A stretch of 6,610 bases of DNA, taken from contig UQNC01000070.1 in NCBI GenBank assembly GCA_900542175.1, positions 1-6,610 on the forward strand. The letters run 5' to 3'. This document shows positions 1-5,834 of the stretch, in pieces (position 1 is the first letter of the stretch; each line of letters opens with the position of its first letter). The position numbers and the translations under genes were made by a program. A model generated the notes under the pieces. The model saw only the letters and a program-made list of their open reading frames with translations, was not told the origin of the DNA and searched no databases. Source of the DNA: an uncultured Collinsella sp. Its GTDB lineage: Bacteria; Actinomycetota; Coriobacteriia; Coriobacteriales; Coriobacteriaceae.

Positions 1-2387
1 GCAAGGCGGCCGCGACGGTCGTGCTCGACGCCCGCGGCGTCGTACAGGCTGGCATCGATGCCCTCGCCCACGGCGCAGATCACCGTGGTGGCGGAAAGCT
101 CGACGGTCTCGCCCGTGGCGACGGGGCTGCGACGGCCGCTTGCATCCGGCTCGCCAAGTTCCATGACGTCGCAGGTCAGCACGGCGCCGTTGAGCGCCTT
201 GGGCGCCAGCAGCTCGCAGAACTCAACGCCGTCGGCAAGAGCAAGATCGAGCTCTTCCTCGTCGGCGGGCATCTGCTTCTTGGTGCGGCGATACACCAGG
301 CGCACGTTCTTCACGCCAGCAAGGCGCTTGGCCACGCGGGCCGCGTCCATGGCGGTGTTGCCGGCGCCGATGACCACGACGTCCTCGCCCAGCTCGAGCT
401 TCTCGCCCTTCTTGGCGGCCTCGAGGAACTCCAGCACGTCGAGCTCGGCACCCTCGCCCAGGCCCGCAGAGCCGGGCATCCAGGCACCAGTGGCCACGAC
501 TACGTCGGTAAAGCCCTGGGCCTTGAGCTCGTCAATGGACTCCACGCGGGCGTTGAGCTGCACCTTGGCGCCAAAGGCCAGACAGAGCTCGGCATCGTGG
601 GAGATATCGTCGCTCGCGATACGGAACTCGGGGATCACGTGACGGACCACGCCGCCGAGAGAGTCGCGGGCCTCGAAGATAGTGACGGGCACGCCGGCGC
701 GCGTCAGGAAGAACGCCGTCGCCAGACCGGCCGGGCCGCCGCCGATAACGGCAACGTTGCGCTCGGCGTCGTTGGCAATGGCCTGGGCGCGCAGCTTGGG
801 CAGCACGGCGGTCATGGCCTCGCGGGCGGCCTTGAGCTTGCTGGCGCGAATCTGGGCGCCCTCGGGCTCGTAGAATGCACGCTCGCAGGCACGGCCGCAG
901 GGATGCGGGCAGATGGTACCGGTAATGAACGGCAGGGCGTTGCGCTCGATGATGATGTTGAGCGCGTCCTCGTAGCGGCCCTCGTCAACAGCCGCCAGAT
1001 AGGCAGGGATATCCTGCTGGATGGGGCAGCTCGTACGGCACGGCGTGGTAAAGCAGTCGGAAAGCGGGCTCTTGCCAGCGACCTTGCGGTCGGGCAGCGG
1101 ACGCAGCGGCTTCTTGTAGAGCGGGTTGGTGAGTGAGTCGGTCTGGATCGCGGTCACGGCCTCGAGAGAGACGCCCGCGAACGGCTTGCCGTCCAGATCG
1201 GTAAACTCGCCGGCCATCTGGCTAAAGCGCTCGTAGCCACCGGGCTTGAGCACGTCGGTCGCCAGGGTGACGGGCCAAATGCCGGCGTCATACAGGGCAC
1301 GGATGTTGTAGACCGTGGCACCGCCGGAGTAGCTGATGCGCAGCTTGCCATCGAACTGCTCGGTAATGCGGCGGGCGGCCTCGATGGTCAGCGAGAACAG
1401 CGAACGGCCGGACATGTACATCTCGGTGGAAGGCAGCTCGTTCCTCGTCACGTCGACGGGGAACGTGTTGGTCAGCTTGACGCCAAACTCCAGACCGCGC
1501 TCGGCGCACAGGGCAATCAGGCGCTCGAACATGGGCACGGCATCAGCCCACTGCAGATCCTCGCGGAAGTGCGTGTCATCAAAGACGATGTAATCAAAGC
1601 CCAGCTCGTTGAGGCGCTGGCGGGCAAACTCATAGCCCAACAGCGTGGGGTTACACTTGATGTAGGTGTTAAGGCCCTTCTCGGTGATGAGGTAGGTCGC
1701 GATGCGCTCGATCTCGGCAGGCGGGCAGCCGTGCAGGGTAGACTCGGTGATGGAGTTGGAGACGCGCGCCGGGATGGACTCGACAAACGCAGCGTCGACA
1801 TGCTCAAACTTGTCCAGGTTGGCGAGTGCCCATGCGCGGCACTCGTTCCAGACGTCGGAGCCGCTGGCGTCCTTCATGCCCTCGATGTAGGCGTCGACCT
1901 TGGGGCTCTTGATGCCCTCGAGGTCATAGCCCACGGACATGTTGAAGACAAAGCCGTCCGGGCTACCCAGGCCGTACTCGCGAGCGATCAGGTGGCAGGC
2001 GAACCATGCCTTCACGTACTCGGCAAAGGCCTGCGGAACCTCGAGTTCGGTCGACCACTCGCAGTTGTAGCACTCATCCTGCGCCACAATGCAGGGTTTG
2101 TTCACACACTTGGAGAGCTCCTCGCCGTCCATAACCTGGACGGTCTTGAGCTCAAAGAAGCGGGAACCAGCAACATAGGATGCCACGATGTTCTGGGCAA
2201 GCTGCGTATTGGGGCCGGCGGCCGGGCCAAACGGGGTCTCGATGCGCTCATCAAAAATGGGAAGCGCACCCTCCTGGTTGGTCGTGACCATCTTGCGCAC
2301 GCCAAAGATGGCGTCCTGGGTCTTGTGCTCCTCGATGATCCAGTTCATCAGCTGCGAAAACGGGATCGGCCTCATGATGTCGCTCAT
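1..2387 (-). CDS. ygfK: YgfK-type Fe-S flavoprotein (putative selenate reductase subunit), 3' end cut off
   Basis: The frame is open from an ATG at 2387 to the left edge, giving 795 residues. E. coli YgfK is about 1030 residues, so roughly 235 residues are missing, including the C-terminal 4Fe-4S ferredoxin part. The N-terminus (MSDIMRPIPF) and the segments GPAAGPNTQLAQNI (about 54-67), TLHGCPP and SGGA plus LKPGGY (354-385) form a dihydroorotate/dihydropyrimidine dehydrogenase-like barrel. A GltD-like unit follows: cysteines C445, C450, C454, C493, C497 and C501 for Fe-S clusters, an FAD-binding VIGGGPAG ending at G554, a second nucleotide-binding VIGAGNTAMDAAR (glycine at 674), and YRRT at 699-702. 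It is predicted to be a cytoplasmic NAD(P)H-linked electron-transfer enzyme. The family is linked genetically to selenium-dependent purine hydroxylases and anaerobic urate breakdown. The name 'selenate reductase' is historical and the true substrate is uncertain. The start is supported by AGAGGAG six bases upstream. Confidence 0.93.
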   Translation of the reverse strand, partial: MSDIMRPIPFSQLMNWIIEEHKTQDAIFGVRKMVTTNQEGALPIFDERIETPFGPAAGPNTQLAQNIVASYVAGSRFFELKTVQVMDGEELSKCVNKPCIVAQDECYNCEWSTELEVPQAFAEYVKAWFACHLIAREYGLGSPDGFVFNMSVGYDLEGIKSPKVDAYIEGMKDASGSDVWNECRAWALANLDKFEHVDAAFVESIPARVSNSITESTLHGCPPAEIERIATYLITEKGLNTYIKCNPTLLGYEFARQRLNELGFDYIVFDDTHFREDLQWADAVPMFERLIALCAERGLEFGVKLTNTFPVDVTRNELPSTEMYMSGRSLFSLTIEAARRITEQFDGKLRISYSGGATVYNIRALYDAGIWPVTLATDVLKPGGYERFSQMAGEFTDLDGKPFAGVSLEAVTAIQTDSLTNPLYKKPLRPLPDRKVAGKSPLSDCFTTPCRTSCPIQQDIPAYLAAVDEGRYEDALNIIIERNALPFITGTICPHPCGRACERAFYEPEGAQIRASKLKAAREAMTAVLPKLRAQAIANDAERNVAVIGGGPAGLATAFFLTRAGVPVTIFEARDSLGGVVRHVIPEFRIASDDISHDAELCLAFGAKVQLNARVESIDELKAQGFTDVVVATGAWMPGSAGLGEGAELDVLEFLEAAKKGEKLELGEDVVVIGAGNTAMDAARVAKRLAGVKNVRLVYRRTKKQMPADEEELDLALADGVEFCELLAPKALNGAVLTCDVMELGEPDASGRRSPVATGETVELSATTVICAVGEGIDASLYDAAGVEHDRRGRL

Positions 2388-2393
2388 AGTGAG

Positions 2394-2400
2394 CTCCTCT
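2394..2400 (-). promoter_or_regulatory. Ribosome binding site of ygfK
   Basis: AGAGGAG on the minus strand lies six bases before the ATG at 2387. It fixes the start of the partial ygfK frame. Confidence 0.8.
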
Positions 2401-2485
2401 CTGTAACGCCCGGCGAGACCGCGCGGCGGGCGCAAATACGGTGTAGCGCTAGCACAGCGCCGGCGACCCCGCGGAGGTCGCCTAT

Positions 2486-2521
2486 GCGCGCGTCGTATGC
2501 GGCGAAACATCCGACGCGCGC
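2486..2521 (-). terminator. Long GC-rich hairpin 15 nt after the ssnA stop codon (attenuator, partial terminator or RNA-stabilising stem)
   Basis: Arms 2486-2499 and 2508-2521 are 14 bp long with one mismatch (2496 opposite 2511), around an 8-nt loop. There is no T-run after it on the minus strand, so it is not a classic intrinsic terminator. Its place directly after ssnA, ahead of a co-directional gene, suits a 3' stabilising stem or partial terminator. Confidence 0.5.
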
Positions 2522-2536
2522 GAATCTACTTGTGAA

Positions 2537-3892
2537 TTAGTAGGTGCGACCGTTGAGCGTGCTCCAGAGCTTCTTGGACTCAGCCATGGTCCACGCGTTG
2601 ATCTTTTCCTCATCAATGCCAACGAACTCGCGATCCTTGTACAGGACGCGGCCGTTGATGATGGTGGTGCGGCAGTTTTTGCCCATCATGCCAAAGAGCA
2701 TGTGGCCGTCGATATTCTCCTCGCTCAGCGGCGTAAAGGGCTTGTAGTCCATAACGATGACGTCGGCGGCAGCGCCGGCCTCGAGCACACCGAGCTTGCG
2801 ATCGAAGTACTTGCTCGCCATCTTGGCGTTGTTCTCGAACAGCATGGTCATGGCCTCGCACCAGCCCACGTTGGGCATGGCGGCGTTGTGGCGCTGAATA
2901 ATCAGGAAGACCTTAAGGCTCTCGAGCATATCGTGGGTGTAGGCGTCGGTGCCCATGCACACGGGGATGCCGCGGCGGAAGAACTCGAGCACGGGGGCAC
3001 AGCCCACGGCGTTGCCCATATTGGATTCGGGGTTGTTGACGAGCCAGGTACCGGACTCCTTGACGATATCCATCTCGGCAGGCGTCACGTGGATGCAGTG
3101 GCCCAGCATGGTATCGGGACCCAGCAGGTTGTGCTGCAGCAGGCGCTCGACGGGGCTGATGCCGCCGCGGTTGAGACGGGAGTCCCACACGTCATTCATG
3201 CCCTCGCACACATGGATGTGGAAGCCGGTCAGGCCGTTGTTGGCCTCGGCCATCTTGTCCATGGTCTCGTCCGAAAGCGTGAAGGTGGCATGCCCGCCAA
3301 ACATGGCGGCGATCATGTGGTTGTCGTTATCGCGACGCTCCTTGGCGGCCCACTGGGCAAACTCGGCGTTCTCGGCAATGGCCTGGTCGCACTTTTCCTG
3401 GCCGCGGCGGTCGGAGACCTCGTAGCACAGGCACGAACGCATGCCCAACTCCTGAGCGGCGTCCTTAATGGTAAAGAGGCTCCCCGGAATCTCGCAGAAG
3501 CTCGCGTGGTGATCGAAGATCGTGGTGACGCCATCGCGGATGGAGTCAAGAATCGTGGCATAGGCGCTGGCCTTGGTGCCGTCGAGCGTCAGGTTGTCGT
3601 CGATCTTCCACCACTGCTGCTCAAGATTCTCCAGGAAGTTGGTGGGGTTGCAGCCCTTAATGGCAAGGCCGCGGGCCAGACCCGAGTAGATGTGGGTGTG
3701 GCAGTTAATGAGTCCGGGCATGATGAGGTTGCCCTGGGCGTCGACGTACTCGGCATCCGGGTACTTGACCTTGAGCTCGCACTCGGGGCCCACTTCGACG
3801 ATCGTATCTCCGTCAATGGCGACCGCACCGTTGGGGATGAACGGGGTCTGAGCGTTGCGAGTAAAGACGGAACCGTTAGCGACCAGAAGCAT
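2537..3892 (-). CDS. ssnA: Putative aminohydrolase SsnA (amidohydrolase superfamily)
   Basis: This gene encodes 451 residues (E. coli SsnA is about 442), a cytoplasmic metal-dependent hydrolase of the chlorohydrolase/guanine deaminase type. Visible motifs in order are MPGLINCHTH with metal ligands H65 and H67, the SsnA-like DHHAS (128-132), HIHVCE with H227 and E230, GHCIH with H265, and MGTDA with D316, which complete the usual metal and catalytic set. The C-terminal LGVLEAGAAADVIVMDY is the returning beta-sandwich of this superfamily. An in-frame ATG six codons upstream (3910) is possible, but AAGGGAG lies inside that extension and five bases before the ATG at 3892, so 3892 is preferred. 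It sits between a nucleobase permease and ygfK, the same pairing with ygfK as in E. coli and in gut purine/urate clusters. The substrate is not established; a purine or ring-opened purine intermediate is the natural guess. Confidence 0.93.
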   Translation of the reverse strand: MLLVANGSVFTRNAQTPFIPNGAVAIDGDTIVEVGPECELKVKYPDAEYVDAQGNLIMPGLINCHTHIYSGLARGLAIKGCNPTNFLENLEQQWWKIDDNLTLDGTKASAYATILDSIRDGVTTIFDHHASFCEIPGSLFTIKDAAQELGMRSCLCYEVSDRRGQEKCDQAIAENAEFAQWAAKERRDNDNHMIAAMFGGHATFTLSDETMDKMAEANNGLTGFHIHVCEGMNDVWDSRLNRGGISPVERLLQHNLLGPDTMLGHCIHVTPAEMDIVKESGTWLVNNPESNMGNAVGCAPVLEFFRRGIPVCMGTDAYTHDMLESLKVFLIIQRHNAAMPNVGWCEAMTMLFENNAKMASKYFDRKLGVLEAGAAADVIVMDYKPFTPLSEENIDGHMLFGMMGKNCRTTIINGRVLYKDREFVGIDEEKINAWTMAESKKLWSTLNGRTY

Positions 3893-3897
3893 GAATG

Positions 3898-3904
3898 CTC
3901 CCTT
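3898..3904 (-). promoter_or_regulatory. Ribosome binding site deciding the ssnA start
   Basis: AAGGGAG on the minus strand ends five bases before the ATG at 3892. The alternative ATG at 3910 has only CCTGATGTTG-like sequence around it with no comparable purine-rich site ahead, so 3892 is the better start. Confidence 0.75.
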
Positions 3905-3990
3905 CAACATCAGGGGCGGGGTTTGACACCTCTGACATAGCGGAAGTGCGAAGCGCCGGCCTACACCGGAAACGGGCCCTCTCCCGTCAA

Positions 3991-4022
3991 CACTTCACCA
4001 AAGGGACGAACCCTTTGAAGTG
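3991..4022 (-). repeat. Bulged 12-bp inverted repeat upstream of ssnA
   Basis: CACTTC (3991-3996) and AAAGGG (4000-4005) pair with CCCTTTGAAGTG (4011-4022), leaving ACC (3997-3999) as a bulge and a 5-nt loop. The two-part stem with a fixed bulge looks like a folded RNA element rather than chance, but it matches no riboswitch class I know. Confidence 0.5.
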
Positions 4023-4040
4023 CGGCTTGGCGCCGCATGA

Positions 4041-4072
4041 CGTCGGCGGACGAGGCGATGCGTCCGCCGACG
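4041..4072 (-). terminator. Perfect 12-bp hairpin 16 nt after the permease stop codon
   Basis: CGTCGGCGGACG at 4041-4052 is exactly complementary to 4061-4072 with an 8-nt loop. No T-run follows on the minus strand. It could be a U-less terminator, a partial terminator lowering ssnA-ygfK expression relative to the permease, or a stem that protects the permease message. Confidence 0.5.
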
Positions 4073-4088
4073 AATAGCACCGAATTGG

Positions 4089-5483
4089 TTACTTCTTGCT
4101 CTCGGGCAAGACCAGATCAACGGCAGCGTCCTTGGCAGCATCGATGTGCTGAGCCACGACCGGCGTCTGCGGAAGGATCAGGTTAAGGACAATGGCCATG
4201 ATGGCGGTGGGGGTTACGGCATTGGAACCGATGACGGTGGACACCCAGGCGGGCATACCCTCGCCGGCAAGGCAACCGCTGGCCATCCAGATACCCAGGC
4301 CAAAGACGACGGAGGTACCGACGATGGTGGTAGTGCGCTGCGTGAGGCCCTCGCGGGTGAACATGCGCACGCCGTTCATGGTGATGGTGCCAAAGACGCC
4401 GACGGTCGCGCCGCCGATGACGGGCTGCGGGATAGCGGAAAGGACGGCAGAGAGCTGCGGGAACAGACCGGCGATGGCAAAGACGGCCGCAATGATCACA
4501 AAGACCCACTTGTTGACGACCTTGTTGGAGCAGATGATGCCCACGTTCTGGCCAAGGGCGCTGGTGGGAAGACCGCCCAGCAGGCCGCCGACCATAGAGG
4601 TGAGGCCCTGGGACACGATAGCGCCGGAGAGCTCGCGCTCGGTGGGCATACGGTCGATGGAGCCCAGGCAGGCGGCGGAGACGTCGCCGATAACCTGGAT
4701 GGCAACCATGGGGAACACGACGGCGAGGGTAATGCAGACCTCGGGATCAAACTCAAGCGCATAGGGCATGAGCTTGGGAAGGGCGAAGACCTGAGCGGTG
4801 GCGACGCTGGAGAAGTCGATCATGCCAAAGGGGATCGAAACGATCATGCCAACGATCATGCCAAAGAACACGGAGCCCAGCTTGAGCGTGCCCTTGCCAA
4901 AGTTGGCGAGCGCAAAGACCACGGCGAAGGTGATAAGAGCGACGCACCAGGCCTGCGGGGTGCCCCACAGCGGCGTGCCCATGCCGCCGGCCATGTACTT
5001 GACGGCCGTGGGATAGAGAGAGACGCCAATGGAGAAGATGACCGTACCGGTCACGACGGGCGGGAACAGCCACTTAATCTTGCTGTAGGCCAGACCAAAG
5101 AGGACCGCAACGGCGCCGCCGACGATCTCGCCGCCCAGCAGCGCACCAAAGCTAAAGCCCGAGGCGCCCATGGCCTGCAGGGCCGGCAGGAACGCGAACG
5201 AAACGCCCATGACGATGGGCAGGCCGCCGCCGATGCGACGAAAGGGAGCGAAGGCCTGAAGGGCCGTGTCGATCGCCGAAAGAATGAGCGCGACCTGAAT
5301 GATGTCGGTGCTCTGCTGGCTATTAAAACCGTAGACGCCGGCCATGATGACAGCCGGGGTGATGATACCGGCAAACGAAGCCAGTACGTGCTGAAGGGCA
5401 CACGGGATCATTTCTTTAACGGGAGGCATGCCTTCACGAGTGAACAGGGCTTCAGTGCCGTTCTTAACCGTCTCCTGGGTCAT
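4089..5483 (-). CDS. NCS2-family (uracil-xanthine type) nucleobase permease
   Basis: This gene encodes 464 residues, almost all in hydrophobic helices, as expected for the 14-segment NCS2/NAT transporters of the inner membrane that import purines or pyrimidines with H+ or Na+. The start of TM1 reads PCALQHVLASFAGIITPA with H32 at the conserved XanQ H31 place. Near the C-terminal third, GQNVGIICSNK (311-321) is the NCS2 signature of TM10 (Q312, N313, G315), with Asn320 where Thr is usual. In TM8 the motif reads QVIGD (263-267) where xanthine carriers have E-x-x-G-D, and in TM9 Q292 replaces the usual Asp. I chose the ATG at 5483 (MTQETVKNG); the open frame extends 29 codons upstream to 5570, but that extension is polar, unlike the family, and would include the mapped promoter leader. 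The ribosome binding site is weak (GGTGG). It is probably the first gene of the unit with ssnA and ygfK. A purine is the likely substrate by context, but the substitutions make xanthine or urate uncertain. Confidence 0.9.
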   Translation of the reverse strand: MTQETVKNGTEALFTREGMPPVKEMIPCALQHVLASFAGIITPAVIMAGVYGFNSQQSTDIIQVALILSAIDTALQAFAPFRRIGGGLPIVMGVSFAFLPALQAMGASGFSFGALLGGEIVGGAVAVLFGLAYSKIKWLFPPVVTGTVIFSIGVSLYPTAVKYMAGGMGTPLWGTPQAWCVALITFAVVFALANFGKGTLKLGSVFFGMIVGMIVSIPFGMIDFSSVATAQVFALPKLMPYALEFDPEVCITLAVVFPMVAIQVIGDVSAACLGSIDRMPTERELSGAIVSQGLTSMVGGLLGGLPTSALGQNVGIICSNKVVNKWVFVIIAAVFAIAGLFPQLSAVLSAIPQPVIGGATVGVFGTITMNGVRMFTREGLTQRTTTIVGTSVVFGLGIWMASGCLAGEGMPAWVSTVIGSNAVTPTAIMAIVLNLILPQTPVVAQHIDAAKDAAVDLVLPESKK

Positions 5484-5570
5484 TTGACCACCAATCCTCG
5501 AAATAGTTGTTTTCGCATCTAACGCTCTATTGTGACGCAGTGCGGGGTTGAGGTTGTGCCTTCGTTGCAT

Positions 5571-5599
5571 ATCGTATTAAAGATGATTCTCATTCTCAA
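5571..5599 (-). promoter_or_regulatory. Candidate sigma-70-type promoter of the permease
   Basis: On the minus strand TTGAGA (5594-5599) and TACGAT (5571-5576) are separated by exactly 17 bases. The -35 matches the consensus at 5 of 6 and the -10 at 4 of 6, including the critical first two and last bases. Transcription would start near 5563, giving a leader of about 80 nt. The leader shows no purine-riboswitch-like core. Confidence 0.5.
5584..5598. promoter_or_regulatory. Fur-like 15-mer overlapping the permease -35 and spacer
   Basis: TGATTCTCATTCTCA matches the 7-1-7 Fur consensus TGATAATNATTATCA at 11 of 14 defined bases. It is also a tandem ATTCTC repeat, so it may be chance. Its position over the -35 region and spacer is where a repressor would act. 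Confidence 0.25.
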
Positions 5600-5626
5600 T
5601 AATAATTTTTTGTTATCAGACTATTC

Positions 5627-5636
5627 TTCAGCTGAA
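5627..5636. repeat. 10-bp perfect palindrome in the divergent region
   Basis: TTCAGCTGAA is a perfect palindrome with no further symmetry outside it. It lies just upstream of the permease -35 and could be half of a regulator site. Its role is unknown. Confidence 0.35.
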
Positions 5637-5667
5637 ATAATGCATTTCCGCAGGTCAGGAAAGTGTC

Positions 5668-5702
5668 TGGTCAAAATAACATCTAACTTTTCTTTTGGTC
5701 AA
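5668..5702 (+). repeat. TGGTCAA direct repeat, possible operator
   Basis: TGGTCAA occurs at 5668-5674 and again at 5696-5702, 28 bp apart start to start. The same word lies on the minus strand at 5484-5490, directly before the permease ATG, and a GGTCA core is at 5653-5657. Candidate binding half-sites for the adjacent regulator; this is inference. Confidence 0.35.
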
Positions 5703-5821
5703 CCGTTTACCGCCAAATTCCTACCGTTCGTCTGTATTACGCAATGTACCTGCGGATATACGAGATGAAGAGTAGCGTGTTACCATGAGAAAAAATTGTT
5801 ATGAACCTTCCGATTTCACCC

Positions 5822-5828
5822 AAAGGAG
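5822..5828 (+). promoter_or_regulatory. Ribosome binding site deciding the regulator start
   Basis: AAAGGAG lies six bases before the GTG at 5835. A TTG at 5829 would abut the site with no spacing, so GTG is the start. Confidence 0.85.
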
Positions 5829-5834
5829 TTGCCC

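Larger units (their letters stand above)
2388..2536 (-). other. 149-bp hairpin-rich gap between ssnA and ygfK
   Basis: No gene fits here. Reading toward ygfK, the gap holds a long inverted repeat (2486-2521), a 7-bp stem (GGCGACC/GGTCGCC, 2462-2482, 7-nt loop), a 5-bp stem (GCGCT/AGCGC, 2446-2460) and a 6-bp stem (CGCCCG/CGGGCG, 2407-2432, 14-nt loop), then the ygfK ribosome binding site. I see no convincing -35/-10 pair, so ygfK is probably read from upstream, with the structures acting on the RNA between genes. This role is an inference. Confidence 0.6.
3893..4088 (-). other. 196-bp gap between the permease and ssnA carrying four tandem hairpins
   Basis: No coding region is supported. Reading from the permease stop toward ssnA, it holds a perfect 12-bp stem (4041-4072), a 6-bp stem TGCGGC/GCCGCA (4021-4037, 5-nt loop), a 12-bp stem with a 3-nt bulge (3991-4022, 5-nt loop, sharing two bases with the previous one), and a 5-bp stem ACGGG/CCCGT (3972-3987). 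Closer to ssnA, TGTCA occurs twice on the minus strand (3924-3928 and 3933-3937). A TTGACG at 3985-3990 has no good -10 partner, so I do not call a promoter. Confidence 0.6.
5484..5834. other. Divergent control region between permease and regulator
   Basis: This 351-bp stretch has no supportable gene and becomes clearly AT-rich from about 5575 to 5720, in contrast to its GC-rich flanks. It contains the permease promoter, a Fur-like site, the palindrome TTCAGCTGAA (5627-5636), TGGTCAA copies (5484-5490 on minus, 5668-5674 and 5696-5702 on plus) and a distant 8-bp inverted repeat (CCGCAGGT 5648-5655 with 5748-5755). I found no convincing -35/-10 pair for the regulator on the plus strand. Confidence 0.7.

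Noticed and set aside
21..2540. Plus-strand open frames of 371 and 323 codons opposite ygfK
   Set aside because: These are shadows of the ygfK codons; the minus strand gives a full YgfK match with cofactor motifs.
2702..3940. Plus-strand open frame of 412 codons opposite ssnA
   Set aside because: It is antisense to a clear SsnA protein, rich in Gly, Ala, Val, His and Leu as expected from mirrored GC-biased codons, and has no domain I recognise.
3991..4022. ACGA-containing hairpin loop on the plus strand, like a guanidine-II (mini-ykkC) riboswitch
   Set aside because: The loop has five bases and a G-C rather than C-G closing pair, and the genes it would serve are on the other strand.
3911..4077. 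60-codon plus-strand frame between ssnA and the permease
   Set aside because: It runs through the tandem hairpins, has no ribosome binding site and encodes no recognisable protein.
4146..5522. Plus-strand open frame of 458 codons opposite the permease
   Set aside because: Its very Asp/Gly/His-rich composition is the mirror of hydrophobic membrane codons; the minus-strand NCS2 permease explains the region.
5484..5570. Purine riboswitch in the permease leader
   Set aside because: The leader is only about 80 nt and lacks the conserved three-way junction and loop sequences of the purine class.
5484..5570. Longer permease start 29 codons upstream
   Set aside because: The extension is polar, has no ribosome binding site I can see, and its ATG would lie only a few bases after the predicted transcription start.
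5532..5768. 78-codon plus-strand frame in the divergent region
   Set aside because: It has no ribosome binding site, low similarity to any protein style I know and lies across promoter elements.
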